Assembly (NCBI RefSeq): GCF_026229185.1
Contig: NZ_JAGGJA010000008.1
Span: forward strand, 227,988-291,987
Source: Fodinibius salsisoli
GTDB taxonomy: Bacteria; Bacteroidota; Rhodothermia; Balneolales; Balneolaceae
Length of the DNA: 64,000 bases
Direction of reading: 5' to 3'
Every line of letters begins with the position of its first letter. Position 1 is the stretch's first letter. Positions 18,413 to 26,811 of this stretch are shown piece after piece. Both the position numbers and the translations under genes were made by a program. The notes under the pieces were generated by a model. That model made no database searches, was not told where the DNA came from, and saw nothing but the letters and a program-made list of their open reading frames with translations.

Positions 18413-18566
18413 CCTATTTATCCCTCCAAGCCTTCAGCAAAAGGCAAATCAATTGGGATAAAATAATTTTTGAATTTTTCTGTTATTAAAGTAGAGATTG
18501 TGAATAATTATTCGTTTTATTAAGGCAAATAAAACAATTTTACGTTAAACTAATGTGGAGGCTAAT

Positions 18567-19226
18567 ATGCGTTCCGAACGAAAAAAACCAACATCTGATT
18601 TAAGAAAGTACTATACAGTCTTTCTTCAGTTGGGTATTATAGCCGTATTGCTGCTCTTTATTGTGGCAATGAAAATGGAATTTGTTTCAGAGCAAAAGGA
18701 AGTTGACCTGGTTGAAGAACAAGAGGTCGTTGAGATGGAGGAAGTTATTCAGACCAAGCAAAAGAAAACACCACCCCCTCCTCCCAAGCCCCAGGTCCCC
18801 GTAGAAGTACCCAATGATGAAATTATCGAAGACCAGGAGATTAATCTGGATGCCGATATGAACTTTAATGAGCCGCTGGATATGCCGCCGCCTCCCAAAG
18901 AGGCCGAAGAAGAGGAGGAAGAAGATTTCTTCGTTGCGGTAGAGCAAATGCCTGAACTTATTGGTGGCTTAGGTGAACTGCAGGGAAAAATCGAATATCC
19001 TGAGCGAGCAAAACGAGCCGGTATCGATGGACGTGTAATCATTCAGTTTATCGTGACCGAGCAGGGGAATGTTGAAGATCCCAGAGTAATCCGTGGTATT
19101 GGCGGTGGCTGCGACAAGGAAGCACTGCGTGTTGTTAAGCAGGCCAAATTTAAGCCTGGCCGTCAGCGGGGTAAGCCGGTACGAGTACAGTACAGTCTGC
19201 CGATTATTTTCCGTCTGCAGAACTAA
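18567..19226 (+). CDS. TonB-family energy transducer, second of tandem pair
   Basis: This 219-residue paralogue of the preceding gene has the same N-terminal KKYYTVFLQLG-type anchor and an almost identical C-terminal domain (GIDGRVIIQFIVTEQGNVED, GGGCDKEALRVVKQAKFKPG). The linker differs: it has the proline run TPPPPPKPQVPVEVP and a long acidic run of seven Glu residues near 130. GGAGG sits five bases before ATG 18567, which decides the start over GTG 18555. A strong terminator follows. The pair look like a duplication whose receptor-contact domains stayed alike while the spanning linkers diverged. Confidence 0.92.
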   Translation: MRSERKKPTSDLRKYYTVFLQLGIIAVLLLFIVAMKMEFVSEQKEVDLVEEQEVVEMEEVIQTKQKKTPPPPPKPQVPVEVPNDEIIEDQEINLDADMNFNEPLDMPPPPKEAEEEEEEDFFVAVEQMPELIGGLGELQGKIEYPERAKRAGIDGRVIIQFIVTEQGNVEDPRVIRGIGGGCDKEALRVVKQAKFKPGRQRGKPVRVQYSLPIIFRLQN

Positions 19227-19248
19227 CGACCATATATTCTTAAAAAAG

Positions 19249-19282
19249 AAAAGGACCTGTCTTTCGGCAGGTCCTTTTTTAT
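19249..19282 (+). terminator. Terminator after the TonB pair
   Basis: The stem AAGGACCTG with CAGGTCCTT and an eight-base loop is followed by six T residues; A residues on the left also allow some action on the opposite strand, where the NUDIX gene ends about 70 bp away. Confidence 0.9.
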
Positions 19283-19350
19283 TTATGGGTAGGATTTTTC
19301 TGTCATTGCCCAGTACAAGAGCGGCGAATAATCTTAGCCGGCCGGCTAAA

Positions 19351-19791
19351 CTACCAATCTACGGCCTCCAACACTTCTAAAAGATTATCGTATCCTACTT
19401 TTTGCTTTGCATCAGACAGCGGATGCCACTGCACTTTTTCAATGCCCTCCTCATGCTCCGGTTTAAAGGTTTCCGTATCCGAATCTAACATCATTAAGTA
19501 CCAGTAGGTTGTCTTTCCAAAGTACTCCTCTTCCAGTTCGTATTCGTGGTATGTTTCAGGCAATGCGGAAATAATTTGAGGCTTCCCGGAAAGGCCCACT
19601 TCTTCGGCTACTTCGCGTACGGCACATTCCTCAACCGTTTCGGATTCCTCCAATTTTCCTTTCGGCAGATCCCATACTCCGCGCCGAAAAATTAACAGCA
19701 CTTGGGGTTCCGACTGGTCCTCAGCCTTGCGGACTACCGCCCCACCTGCCGCTGTAACCGGAGTGATAGTCTTATTCTTGTTCTGCGGCAT
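19351..19791 (-). CDS. NUDIX hydrolase
   Basis: This is a protein of about 146 residues. The full Nudix box is present: GKLEESETVEECAVREVAEE followed by VGL, matching Gx5Ex7REUxEExGU with the metal-binding Glu residues. Just before it, LLIFRRGVWDLPKGK is typical of the diadenosine polyphosphate/nucleotide-sugar pyrophosphatase type, but the substrate is not fixed by sequence. The start is ambiguous: ATG 19791 (used) or ATG 19800 three codons upstream, where GGAGAAG would be codons 2-3 or the ribosome site. Either start overlaps the 3' end of the DUF1844 gene upstream, suggesting coupled translation. Confidence 0.9.
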   Translation of the reverse strand: MPQNKNKTITPVTAAGGAVVRKAEDQSEPQVLLIFRRGVWDLPKGKLEESETVEECAVREVAEEVGLSGKPQIISALPETYHEYELEEEYFGKTTYWYLMMLDSDTETFKPEHEEGIEKVQWHPLSDAKQKVGYDNLLEVLEAVDW

Positions 19792-20095
19792 CTTCTCCAT
19801 CAGACTTTTGGGTCTCATCAGCATAATTCATGCGAAGATTATTCAGTGTCTCTGTCAGATAGTTTTTTAACTCTGCTGGCAGATTTCCTTTTGTAAATTT
19901 CTGCAGCATCACCAGCGTATCAATCGCAAATTTAGCTGATTTCAGCTCCCGTTCGACCTTCCCTGTATTAGGATTCTCAATCTTCCCCATGCCCATCATT
20001 GCAATCTGCTGATGCTGTTGTACAAGCATCATAAACAGTAGTTGCTGCTGTTGATCGTCTGACAGATTATCTGCGTCCAAATTAATTTGGTCCAT
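19772..20095 (-). CDS. DUF1844 family protein
   Basis: The protein of about 107 residues is mostly helical, with glutamine-rich LSDDQQQQLLFMMLVQQHQQ and the family core NPNTGKVERELKSAKFAIDT followed by LVMLQKFTKGNL. DUF1844 proteins are small cytosolic proteins of unknown function. I use ATG 20095 (MDQINLDADN) because the alternative upstream start is TTG 20113. The acidic C-terminus overlaps the NUDIX gene start by about 20 bp, so the two form one transcription unit. Confidence 0.85.
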   Translation of the reverse strand: MDQINLDADNLSDDQQQQLLFMMLVQQHQQIAMMGMGKIENPNTGKVERELKSAKFAIDTLVMLQKFTKGNLPAELKNYLTETLNNLRMNYADETQKSDGEDAAEQE

Positions 20096-20228
20096 AGTAA
20101 TATGTTTCTTCAAAAGTTAACTGGTTTAAAATCTCAACCAGTCTAATTTGTAATTAATCTTTCCATTCGATATTGTATTCGAATGCCGTTAACCTAAAAA
20201 TTAATCACAAATATATAAATAAGAAGTC

Positions 20229-20834
20229 ATGAAATATTTTCTGCTTGTTTTAGCACTTATGTTCAGCAGTTCTGCTGTTGCCCAGGATTTTCAACCTATA
20301 TTTAATGGAAAAGATTTATCCGGATGGACGATCCATGGCACCGAGAAGTGGTATGTTGAGGATGGTGAACTGGTTTGCGAGAGCGGCCCCGACATGGAAT
20401 ATGGTTATCTTACCACCGACAGAACCTATAAAGATTTTATTCTAACCCTTGATTTCAAGCAGGAATCCAATGGGAACAGTGGGGTATTTATCCGGTCAAG
20501 TGTAGAAGGCATTAAAGTAAGCGGCTGGCAAGTAGAAGTGGCCCCACCGGGATCACATACCGGCGGCATATATGAATCCTATGGCCGAGGCTGGCTTAAA
20601 CAACCGGCGCCTGAGGATGAAAAGGCGTTAAAAACGGGTGAATGGAATCGTCTGCGTATCCGCGTGGAAGGCGACCAGGTCATTACCTGGCTCAACGACG
20701 AAGTAATGGTTGACTTAACGGATGAAAAGATTGGAGATGCGACGGGTTCTATTGCCTTACAAATTCATTCTGCTACTGAAGGAAATGAAGTAAAAGTACG
20801 ATGGAAAAACCTCCGGGTAAAAGTTCTGGAGTAA
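20229..20834 (+). CDS. Secreted DUF1080 (3-keto-disaccharide hydrolase-like) protein
   Basis: The 201-residue protein has a signal peptide (MKYFLLVLALMFSSSAVAQD, cleavage after residue 18) followed by one DUF1080 domain with a concanavalin/LamG-like beta-sandwich fold. Characteristic blocks are FNGKDLSGWTIHGTEKWYVE, SNGNSGVFIRSS and GEWNRLRIRVEGDQVITWLN. Pfam names the family 3-keto-disaccharide hydrolase after characterised members; whether this one cleaves 3-keto-glycosides is inference. A Gfo/Idh/MocA oxidoreductase and a TIM-barrel isomerase, frequent partners of DUF1080 proteins, are elsewhere in this window. Confidence 0.88.
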   Translation: MKYFLLVLALMFSSSAVAQDFQPIFNGKDLSGWTIHGTEKWYVEDGELVCESGPDMEYGYLTTDRTYKDFILTLDFKQESNGNSGVFIRSSVEGIKVSGWQVEVAPPGSHTGGIYESYGRGWLKQPAPEDEKALKTGEWNRLRIRVEGDQVITWLNDEVMVDLTDEKIGDATGSIALQIHSATEGNEVKVRWKNLRVKVLE

Positions 20835-20838
20835 GCTT

Positions 20839-20974
20839 TGGGGCGTTGCAAAACCTGATTGTCACCGGAATGGTGTGTGGCGATCTCCTTATATAGACAT
20901 CAACTGAAAGGTTGCTTTCCTTAGCCGTAAGGAGAAAGACAAGTTAGAATTCCTGGGGGTTTGCAAAGCACCTC
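20839..20974. repeat. Intergenic element with TTGCAAA inverted ends
   Basis: Directly after the DUF1080 gene, GGGGCGTTGCAAAACC (left) is roughly the inverse of GGGGTTTGCAAAGCACC (right, ending at 20972). Inside are CTCCTTATATAGACATC and GCTTTCCTTAGCCGTAAGGA, the latter a small hairpin. It belongs with the elements at 7.4, 9.7 and 23.5 kb. Confidence 0.5.
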
Positions 20975-21067
20975 TTTATTTTGATATACAACTTTAATTA
21001 TTGCTCTCAATAGGGTACATTTCGTAGCTGTTATTATACTTACAATTTATTACACTTATTAATTGCA

Positions 21068-22276
21068 ATGGCCCACTTACACCCTTTCAGAGCATGGCGC
21101 CCTTCTCCTGAAGATCTTGAAGAGATAGCCTGTGTTCCATATGATGTGATTAATGTTAGCGAAGCAGAAGAACTGGCTAAAGGCAAACCTAACAGCTTTC
21201 TCCATGTAATACGTCCTGAGATTGATTTACCAGCAGGCACCGATCCACATGATGATGTTGTGTATGAAAAGGGAGCAGAAAATTTAAGGCGTTTTTTGTC
21301 AGAGGACATACTTCAGCAGGAAGATGAACCCTGCCTCTATGTGTACCGCCTGATCCGAGAAGGGCGTACACAGACCGGGATTTTTGCCTGTGTTTCGGTG
21401 CAAGACTATGATGACGAAGTGATTCTTAAGCATGAGCTAACACGCCCAACCAAAGAGGACGATCGTACCCGGCATATTGTGACGCAACAGGCCCATGCCG
21501 AGCCCGTCATGATTACTTATAAAGATGATGAGAAGTCGGTAGCGCTTATCGAGCAAACCGTCCAACAGGATCCGCTCTATCATTTTGTGGCTTCCGATGG
21601 GGTCATCCATAAGCTCTGGAAAGTGGAAGATACCGCTCCTTTTGAGGAAGCCTTCGAGAACATTTCGAATCTCTATATCGCAGATGGGCATCACCGATGT
21701 AAGAGTGCCTCGCGCGCTGCAGCGGAAGCGAAGAAAAAGAATGCGAACCATACGGGCGAAGAAGAATATAATTTTTTCCCGGCGGTCGTCTTCCCGATGT
21801 CAGACATGCATATTATGGCTTACAATCGGGTAGTCTATGACATTCCGGACGGATTCCTACAACAGCTGAAGCAAAAATTTGATCTCACGGAAAGTGCCGA
21901 GCCGAGCCCTTCTAGCAAAGGTGATATTTCCATTTATATTGGAGGGCAATGGTATGGAATAAGCCTGCCTGTGGCCGAAAATCCAAATAGTGTTGAAACA
22001 CTGGATGTACATCGACTGCAAGAATTTATCCTCTCCCCTATGCTGGATATCAATGATCCGCGGCGGGATGACAACATTTCTTTTGTCGGAGGCATCCGGG
22101 GTACCGAAGAACTGGAACGCCTTGTGGATGGAGGCAAAGCAGGCATGGCCATCAGCATGTATCCAACGAGTATTGAAGAACTTATTGAAGTATCTGATGA
22201 GGGGCTGCTTATGCCTCCTAAATCAACTTGGTTTGAACCCAAATTACGATCTGGACTTCTTGTCCACACTTTTTAA
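21068..22276 (+). CDS. DUF1015 family protein linked to serC
   Basis: The 402-residue protein starts MAHLHPFRAWRPSPEDLEEI, and YDVINVSEAEELAKGKPNSF follows, both classic for DUF1015 (COG4198). A central YIADGHHRCKSASRAA carries the conserved GHHR, and the end has DDNISFVGGIRGTEELERL. The family is cytosolic with no proven reaction; a link to serine metabolism is inferred from repeated adjacency to serC/serA, as here, where serC begins 23 bp after the stop. Confidence 0.9.
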   Translation: MAHLHPFRAWRPSPEDLEEIACVPYDVINVSEAEELAKGKPNSFLHVIRPEIDLPAGTDPHDDVVYEKGAENLRRFLSEDILQQEDEPCLYVYRLIREGRTQTGIFACVSVQDYDDEVILKHELTRPTKEDDRTRHIVTQQAHAEPVMITYKDDEKSVALIEQTVQQDPLYHFVASDGVIHKLWKVEDTAPFEEAFENISNLYIADGHHRCKSASRAAAEAKKKNANHTGEEEYNFFPAVVFPMSDMHIMAYNRVVYDIPDGFLQQLKQKFDLTESAEPSPSSKGDISIYIGGQWYGISLPVAENPNSVETLDVHRLQEFILSPMLDINDPRRDDNISFVGGIRGTEELERLVDGGKAGMAISMYPTSIEELIEVSDEGLLMPPKSTWFEPKLRSGLLVHTF

Positions 22277-22299
22277 CCCAACAAACACTCTTAACTATT

Positions 22300-23379
22300 A
22301 TGAATCGCGTTCACAATTTTAGTGCAGGACCCGCTGTTTTACCAGCTGAGGTTCTTAAAAAAGCACAGGCTGAATTGACCGAGTATCAAAATAAAGGCCG
22401 CTCCATCATGGAGATGAGTCACCGTAGTGCTGAATATGAAGCTATTGACCAGCAGGCAAAAGATCGACTGACAGAACTGTTAGGGCTTGGTGATGATTTT
22501 GAGATTATGTTCCTTCAGGGCGGTGCCAGCTCACAGTTTATGATGGCGCCCTATAACTTCCTGTCGGAAGGACAAACCGCAGACTACATTGATACCGGAC
22601 GCTGGTCGAATAAGGCTATTAAAGAGGCTAAGATTTTTGGTAATGTGCATCGACCTTACAGTAGCAGTGAAACAGGCTACGATCGCGTACCTACTGATGA
22701 TGAGCTCAATTTCAGTGATAATCCACAGTATGTGCATTTCACTTCCAACAATACTGTAGCTGGTACTCAATTTGCTACTGAACCGGAAACGAACGGGGTT
22801 CCACTGGTATGTGATGCTTCTTCTGATTTTCTTTCCAAGCCTATCGACGTGTCAAAGTATGGCATTATTTATGCAGGTGCTCAGAAGAATGTAGGGCCTG
22901 CGGGCGTAACGATTGTGATTATCCGTAAAGATTTCTTGGCTAAAGCTGATACTACGGATGTTCCAACGATACTTCAGTACCAAACACACACAGAAAAGAT
23001 TTTCAATACGCCCCCGGTCTTTAATGTGTACATGGTAAACCTGGTACTCGAATGGGTACAGGAAAAAGGCGGACTGGATTACTTCAAGAAGTTTAATGAA
23101 GAGAAGGGTGCCCTCGTTTATGATGAAATCGACAAAGATGATTTCTACCGGGGCGCGGTGGAGAAGGATTCCCGTTCGCTCATGAATGCAACCTTCCGTC
23201 TGCCAAGCGAAGAGCTGGAAGCCCAGTTCGTGGCTGAAGCTGAAAAGCAGGATCTTTTCACATTGAAAGGCCATCGTAGTGTTGGCGGTATTCGTGCCAG
23301 CATGTATAATGCATGTCCCCGTGAAAGTGTGGAAACGCTTGTAAACTTCATGCAAGATTTCCGCGCCGAAAACGGCTAA
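22300..23379 (+). CDS. serC: Phosphoserine aminotransferase
   Basis: The 359-residue class V, PLP-dependent aminotransferase starts MNRVHNFSAGPAVLPAEVLK, the SerC signature. QGGASSQFMMAPYNFL contributes to the phosphate pocket, and the PLP lysine lies in GIIYAGAQKNVGPAGVTIVI (Lys near 195). It converts 3-phosphohydroxypyruvate and glutamate to phosphoserine, and also serves pyridoxal synthesis in some bacteria. Length matches the family. It is cotranscribed with the DUF1015 gene and ends at a strong terminator; serA and serB are not in the window. Confidence 0.97.
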   Translation: MNRVHNFSAGPAVLPAEVLKKAQAELTEYQNKGRSIMEMSHRSAEYEAIDQQAKDRLTELLGLGDDFEIMFLQGGASSQFMMAPYNFLSEGQTADYIDTGRWSNKAIKEAKIFGNVHRPYSSSETGYDRVPTDDELNFSDNPQYVHFTSNNTVAGTQFATEPETNGVPLVCDASSDFLSKPIDVSKYGIIYAGAQKNVGPAGVTIVIIRKDFLAKADTTDVPTILQYQTHTEKIFNTPPVFNVYMVNLVLEWVQEKGGLDYFKKFNEEKGALVYDEIDKDDFYRGAVEKDSRSLMNATFRLPSEELEAQFVAEAEKQDLFTLKGHRSVGGIRASMYNACPRESVETLVNFMQDFRAENG

Positions 23380-23411
23380 TACATTGGAGCGAATAACATT
23401 CTTGATAGCTA

Positions 23412-23448
23412 TAGCGGGTTGGTGAAACAAACTAACCCGCTATTTTTA
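23412..23448 (+). terminator. Terminator after serC
   Basis: TAGCGGGTTGGT pairs with ACTAACCCGCTA (11 of 12) around a seven-base GAAACAA loop, followed by a T-rich run. It sits about 30 bp after the serC stop. Confidence 0.88.
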
Positions 23449-23454
23449 TATTTT

Positions 23455-23545
23455 GGGGCTTTACAAAACTGGGCTTGTCATCCTGTCCCAAATTATCGGG
23501 ATCAGGATCACCTTCGAAAAGGCTGCCAAAGGTAGCAAAGCCTTC
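23455..23545. repeat. Intergenic element with GGGGCTTTACAAAAC left end
   Basis: Between the serC terminator and the rhomboid gene stop lies a unit starting GGGGCTTTACAAAACTGGG and ending GGTAGCAAAGCCTTC, with an internal GTCCCAAATTATCGGGAT palindrome. It resembles the elements at 7.4, 9.7 and 20.85 kb; the ends are only loosely inverted. Confidence 0.45.
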
Positions 23546-23546
23546 A

Positions 23547-24164
23547 TTATAAAAGTCCGAAAACTGTCAAGATATGATCTATGGTGTTGGGCACAAATAC
23601 CACTAAATAAATGATCCCCCATAAGGCTCCTGCTACATGGGCTTCGTGATTTATGCGTCCCCGGGCCTGTTTGCTTTCGTACATGCTGTAGATCAAATAG
23701 AAAATGGCAAATATAAACGCCGGGATAGGAACAGGAATTAAAAATAAGTAAATATTCTCCATCGGAAATAGGAAAATAAACGCAAATAACACCGATCCTA
23801 CCGCTCCCGAAGCCCCGAGGGTGGCATAATTGGGATCATCCCGGAATTTTATGACTGAAGGCAAGGCGGCAACAATCAAGCCGGTAATATACAGCCCTAA
23901 AAAGTAAAAAGGCCCTACGACCTGTTCCATCACCGGACCAAAAAAGTAGAGGGTAAACATATTGACGAAAAGATGCCCCAGGTTTGCGTGTAAAAAGCCG
24001 GAGGTAAGCAATTCATACCACGTATTTTGCCGCACCGTTCGGTACGGCTTTAGATATCCCGTTTGCAGCATGGCTGGATAGCCATAAAGTGCTGCCAGCG
24101 AAATAATTACATTCGCTGCTACTAAATAAAAGGTAACCGGACTGTTGGACAGAAAGTTTTGCAT
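23547..24164 (-). CDS. Rhomboid-family intramembrane serine protease
   Basis: The 205-residue protein has about six membrane segments. The active site is visible: Ser in TLGASGAVGSVLFAF and His in INHEAHVAGALWG, with the L1-loop and helix-2 block WYELLTSGFLHANLGHLFVN that precedes it. The enzyme cleaves membrane proteins within the bilayer; the substrate is unknown. ATG 24164 (MQNFLSNSPVTFYL) is preferred to 24200, which adds 12 residues that break the first hydrophobic segment. The compact form without extra domains is common in Bacteroidota-like bacteria. Confidence 0.92.
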   Translation of the reverse strand: MQNFLSNSPVTFYLVAANVIISLAALYGYPAMLQTGYLKPYRTVRQNTWYELLTSGFLHANLGHLFVNMFTLYFFGPVMEQVVGPFYFLGLYITGLIVAALPSVIKFRDDPNYATLGASGAVGSVLFAFIFLFPMENIYLFLIPVPIPAFIFAIFYLIYSMYESKQARGRINHEAHVAGALWGIIYLVVFVPNTIDHILTVFGLL

Positions 24165-24244
24165 ATACAAATTAGTTTTTCGAATGCTGAAAATAGCCAA
24201 GAGTTGATTCGAACGCTAATATAATTCATAAATTTCTCAACATA

Positions 24245-24277
24245 TTTGCTATCGCTGCCTAACAATTCGTATATTTA
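24245..24277 (+). promoter_or_regulatory. Bacteroidota-type promoter candidate for tRNA-Thr
   Basis: TTTG at 24245 and TATATTTA at 24270 are 21 bp apart. The known Bacteroidota consensus is TTTG, 19-21 bp, TANNTTTG, so the only mismatch is the last base. It lies 26 bp upstream of the tRNA-Thr gene, the right place for its promoter. Confidence 0.5.
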
Positions 24278-24302
24278 AGTTTGTTATCTGTTGTGAAGTT
24301 AA

Positions 24303-24374
24303 GCCGAAGTAGCTCAGGGGTAGAGCGATTCTCTCGTAAAGAATAGGTCGTCGGTTCAAATCCGATCTTCGGCT
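24303..24374 (+). tRNA. tRNA-Thr (CGU)
   Basis: This is a 72-nt cloverleaf. The acceptor GCCGAAG pairs with CTTCGGC, the D arm is AGCTCAGGGGTAGAGC, the anticodon stem is ATTCT/AGAAT with loop CTCGTAA giving anticodon CGU, and the T arm is GTCGGTTCAAATCCGAT with a T-T mismatch inside the stem. The discriminator is T and no CCA is encoded. Confidence 0.93.
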
Positions 24375-24478
24375 CACCCTTCAACCTGATAGCTTGCCTC
24401 TCCCGCCAAACTCAACTATAGATTTTGTAGCTTAGGTAAAATATATTAATACAAACTTTCCAGGCTACCTTATATAAC

Positions 24479-25171
24479 GTGTCTAAGAAACTTGGTTCTA
24501 CATCTATCCTTGTTGCCATTGCGATTTTCATCTCTTCCTGTGGCACTCTTTCCCGTACACAAGAGGATAGCCCAAAGGCTCCTCCCAATATTGATTTCCC
24601 GGATGCCAGTAAATCCGGGACCAAAATTGAAGAAGGCATTGCCAGCTGGTATGGCCCAAAATTCAATGGTAAGCTGACAGCGAATGGCGAAGAGTATGAC
24701 ATGCATCAATTTACGGCGGCCCACCGTACGCTCCCCTTTAACAGTATTATCAAGGTTAGAAATCTGGATAACGGAGAAGATGTGCTTGTCCGTATTAACG
24801 ATCGTGGACCTTTTGCTAAAAACAGAATCATTGACCTATCCAAGAAGGCTGCTCAAGAAATAAATATGATTGGCACCGGCACTGCCCGTGTTGCACTCAT
24901 GATTATGGGGCATGACTTACAAAGTTCACGTACAGATAATCTCAAAGTACCTACCTACACTGTTCAATTGGCTTCCTTCCAGAAGCGATCCAAAGCCTTT
25001 CAACACTCTCGGAAGGTACAAGGCGCTCGCGTAGAAACTGTAACTCTTGGCGATAAAAAATTATACCGTGTTTATTATGGTACATTTGTAGATAAAAATA
25101 AGGCACGCCAAAAAGCACAAGAACTGAACAATCGGGGTTTTAACGGATACGTGAAGCAGATCCAGAATTAA
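24479..25171 (+). CDS. RlpA-like septal lytic transglycosylase lipoprotein
   Basis: The 230-residue protein starts at GTG. A lipobox (IFISSCG, Cys21) anchors it to a membrane. The double-psi beta-barrel domain (about 55-145) has [19 protein letters not shown], the acid in [12 protein letters not shown] and [11 protein letters not shown]-terminal SPOR domain (about 155-230: [20 protein letters not shown]) binds denuded septal peptidoglycan. In Pseudomonas the related RlpA cuts glycan strands lacking stem peptides; activity here is inferred. It follows the tRNA-Thr gene by about 100 bp. Confidence 0.92.
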   Translation: MSKKLGSTSILVAIAIFISSCGTLSRTQEDSPKAPPNIDFPDASKSGTKIEEGIASWYGPKFNGKLTANGEEYDMHQFTAAHRTLPFNSIIKVRNLDNGEDVLVRINDRGPFAKNRIIDLSKKAAQEINMIGTGTARVALMIMGHDLQSSRTDNLKVPTYTVQLASFQKRSKAFQHSRKVQGARVETVTLGDKKLYRVYYGTFVDKNKARQKAQELNNRGFNGYVKQIQN

Positions 25172-25253
25172 TTATCCCATTGGGGAATGGATGCCCCCCT
25201 GTTTTTGGTTTAACAGACTATTCGCTGACTTATTTAGATGTATATTATACTGT

Positions 25254-26732
25254 ATGAAGAAAAAGATCATCGTTATTGGTAGTGGCTTTGGGGGTCTTGC
25301 AACGGCTTCACGATTGTTGTCAGCCGGCCATGAAGTAGAAATTTTTGAAAAACGTGACAAAGCCGGTGGTCGTGCTTATGTGTATGAGCAAGATGGTTTC
25401 ACCTTCGATGGCGGTCCTACGGTAATTACAGCCCCGTTTTTGTTTGATGAAATATTCGAGGAGGCCGGAAAAAAAAGAAAAGACTATGTAGAATTCGTGC
25501 CCTGTGATCCCTTCTACCGAATATTTAATGATCGTGGAGAAAAGTTTGACTATAATGGGAACCACGACTTTGTACTTAATGAAATTGATCAATGGAATCC
25601 AGGGGATAAAGAAGGCTACACTCGATTTTTAAAGACCACGAAAGCCATATTCAATAAAGGTTTTGTTGAGTTAGCCGATCAACCATTTCATAATCTTTGG
25701 GATATGATTAAAATCATTCCTGATCTAATCCGCCTGCAGTCTCACAAAACCGTTTTTCAGTACGTCTCAAAATTCATCGATGACGATTTCCTCCGAAAAG
25801 TTTTTTCCTTTCATCCGTTACTGGTTGGCGGCAACCCCTTTGATACCACTTCCATTTATGCCATGATCCATTACCTGGAACGCGAATGGGGGGTACACTA
25901 TGCTATGGGTGGAACCGGAGCCATCGTTGAAGCGCTGGTACAGCTTATTGAGGAGCAAGGCGGTACCATTAATCTTAATGCGGAAGTTGATGAAATTACC
26001 ATCCAAAACGGCAAAGCCACTGGCATACGGTTGAAGGATGGAACAACGCATCAAGCAGATCAGGTGGTCAGTAATGCCGATGTAGCTTTTACCTATCGCA
26101 ATATGATTGCCCGGGACCATCGCAGCACCTATACGGATCGTAAAGTTGAGCGCATGAAGTATAGTATGTCCCTCTTTGTGATCTACTTTGGAACGAAGAA
26201 ACGATACCTCGATTCCAAGTTAGAGCATCACAATATCATCCTGGGCGAACGATATGAAGAGCTATTGGCAGATATTTTCCATGATAAAAAGCTGGCTGAA
26301 GACTTCTCCCTTTATCTGCATATGCCTACTAAAACCGATCCCTCGCTGGCTCCTGAAGGCTGCGAAAGCTTTTACGTTCTCTCACCCGTACCCCACTTAG
26401 ACAGCGGCACCGACTGGAAAGCACAGGCCAAGCCCTATCGTGACAAAATTATGAACTTTCTGGAAGAACATTACCTGCCCGACCTCCAGGAAAATATTGT
26501 GGTGGAACATCATATCGACCCTCTTCACTTTCAACAGACACTAAACAGCTACAAGGGATCCGCTTTTTCAGTGGAACCTATCCTTTCCCAGTCCGCCTGG
26601 TTTCGTCCGCATAATAAATCGGAAGACGTTGAAGATCTGTTTTTTGCCGGCGCGGGAACGCATCCCGGGGCGGGTATTCCAGGCGTTTTGTCATCAGCTA
26701 AAATCATAGAACAACTAGTTTGCAAGGATTAG
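25254..26732 (+). CDS. CrtI-type phytoene/carotenoid desaturase
   Basis: This is a 492-residue flavoprotein. The FAD-binding [16 protein letters not shown] is followed by [19 protein letters not shown] and the family-typical [20 protein letters not shown]. The C-terminal block [20 protein letters not shown] is the CrtI bacterial-type phytoene dehydrogenase signature. It would introduce double bonds into phytoene, or act as a related desaturase such as CrtD, at the inner membrane. ATG 25254 is used instead of a 21-residue longer reading. No crtB, crtY or crtZ lies alongside, which is unusual for this family and leaves substrate choice open. Confidence 0.88.
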   Translation: MKKKIIVIGSGFGGLATASRLLSAGHEVEIFEKRDKAGGRAYVYEQDGFTFDGGPTVITAPFLFDEIFEEAGKKRKDYVEFVPCDPFYRIFNDRGEKFDYNGNHDFVLNEIDQWNPGDKEGYTRFLKTTKAIFNKGFVELADQPFHNLWDMIKIIPDLIRLQSHKTVFQYVSKFIDDDFLRKVFSFHPLLVGGNPFDTTSIYAMIHYLEREWGVHYAMGGTGAIVEALVQLIEEQGGTINLNAEVDEITIQNGKATGIRLKDGTTHQADQVVSNADVAFTYRNMIARDHRSTYTDRKVERMKYSMSLFVIYFGTKKRYLDSKLEHHNIILGERYEELLADIFHDKKLAEDFSLYLHMPTKTDPSLAPEGCESFYVLSPVPHLDSGTDWKAQAKPYRDKIMNFLEEHYLPDLQENIVVEHHIDPLHFQQTLNSYKGSAFSVEPILSQSAWFRPHNKSEDVEDLFFAGAGTHPGAGIPGVLSSAKIIEQLVCKD

Positions 26733-26811
26733 TTTTCACCACAAGGCTGGAAGTAGTTCTTCTCAATTGTATATTGCTATATTGATTACCTCAACTTAAG
26801 CTCCTTGGATT

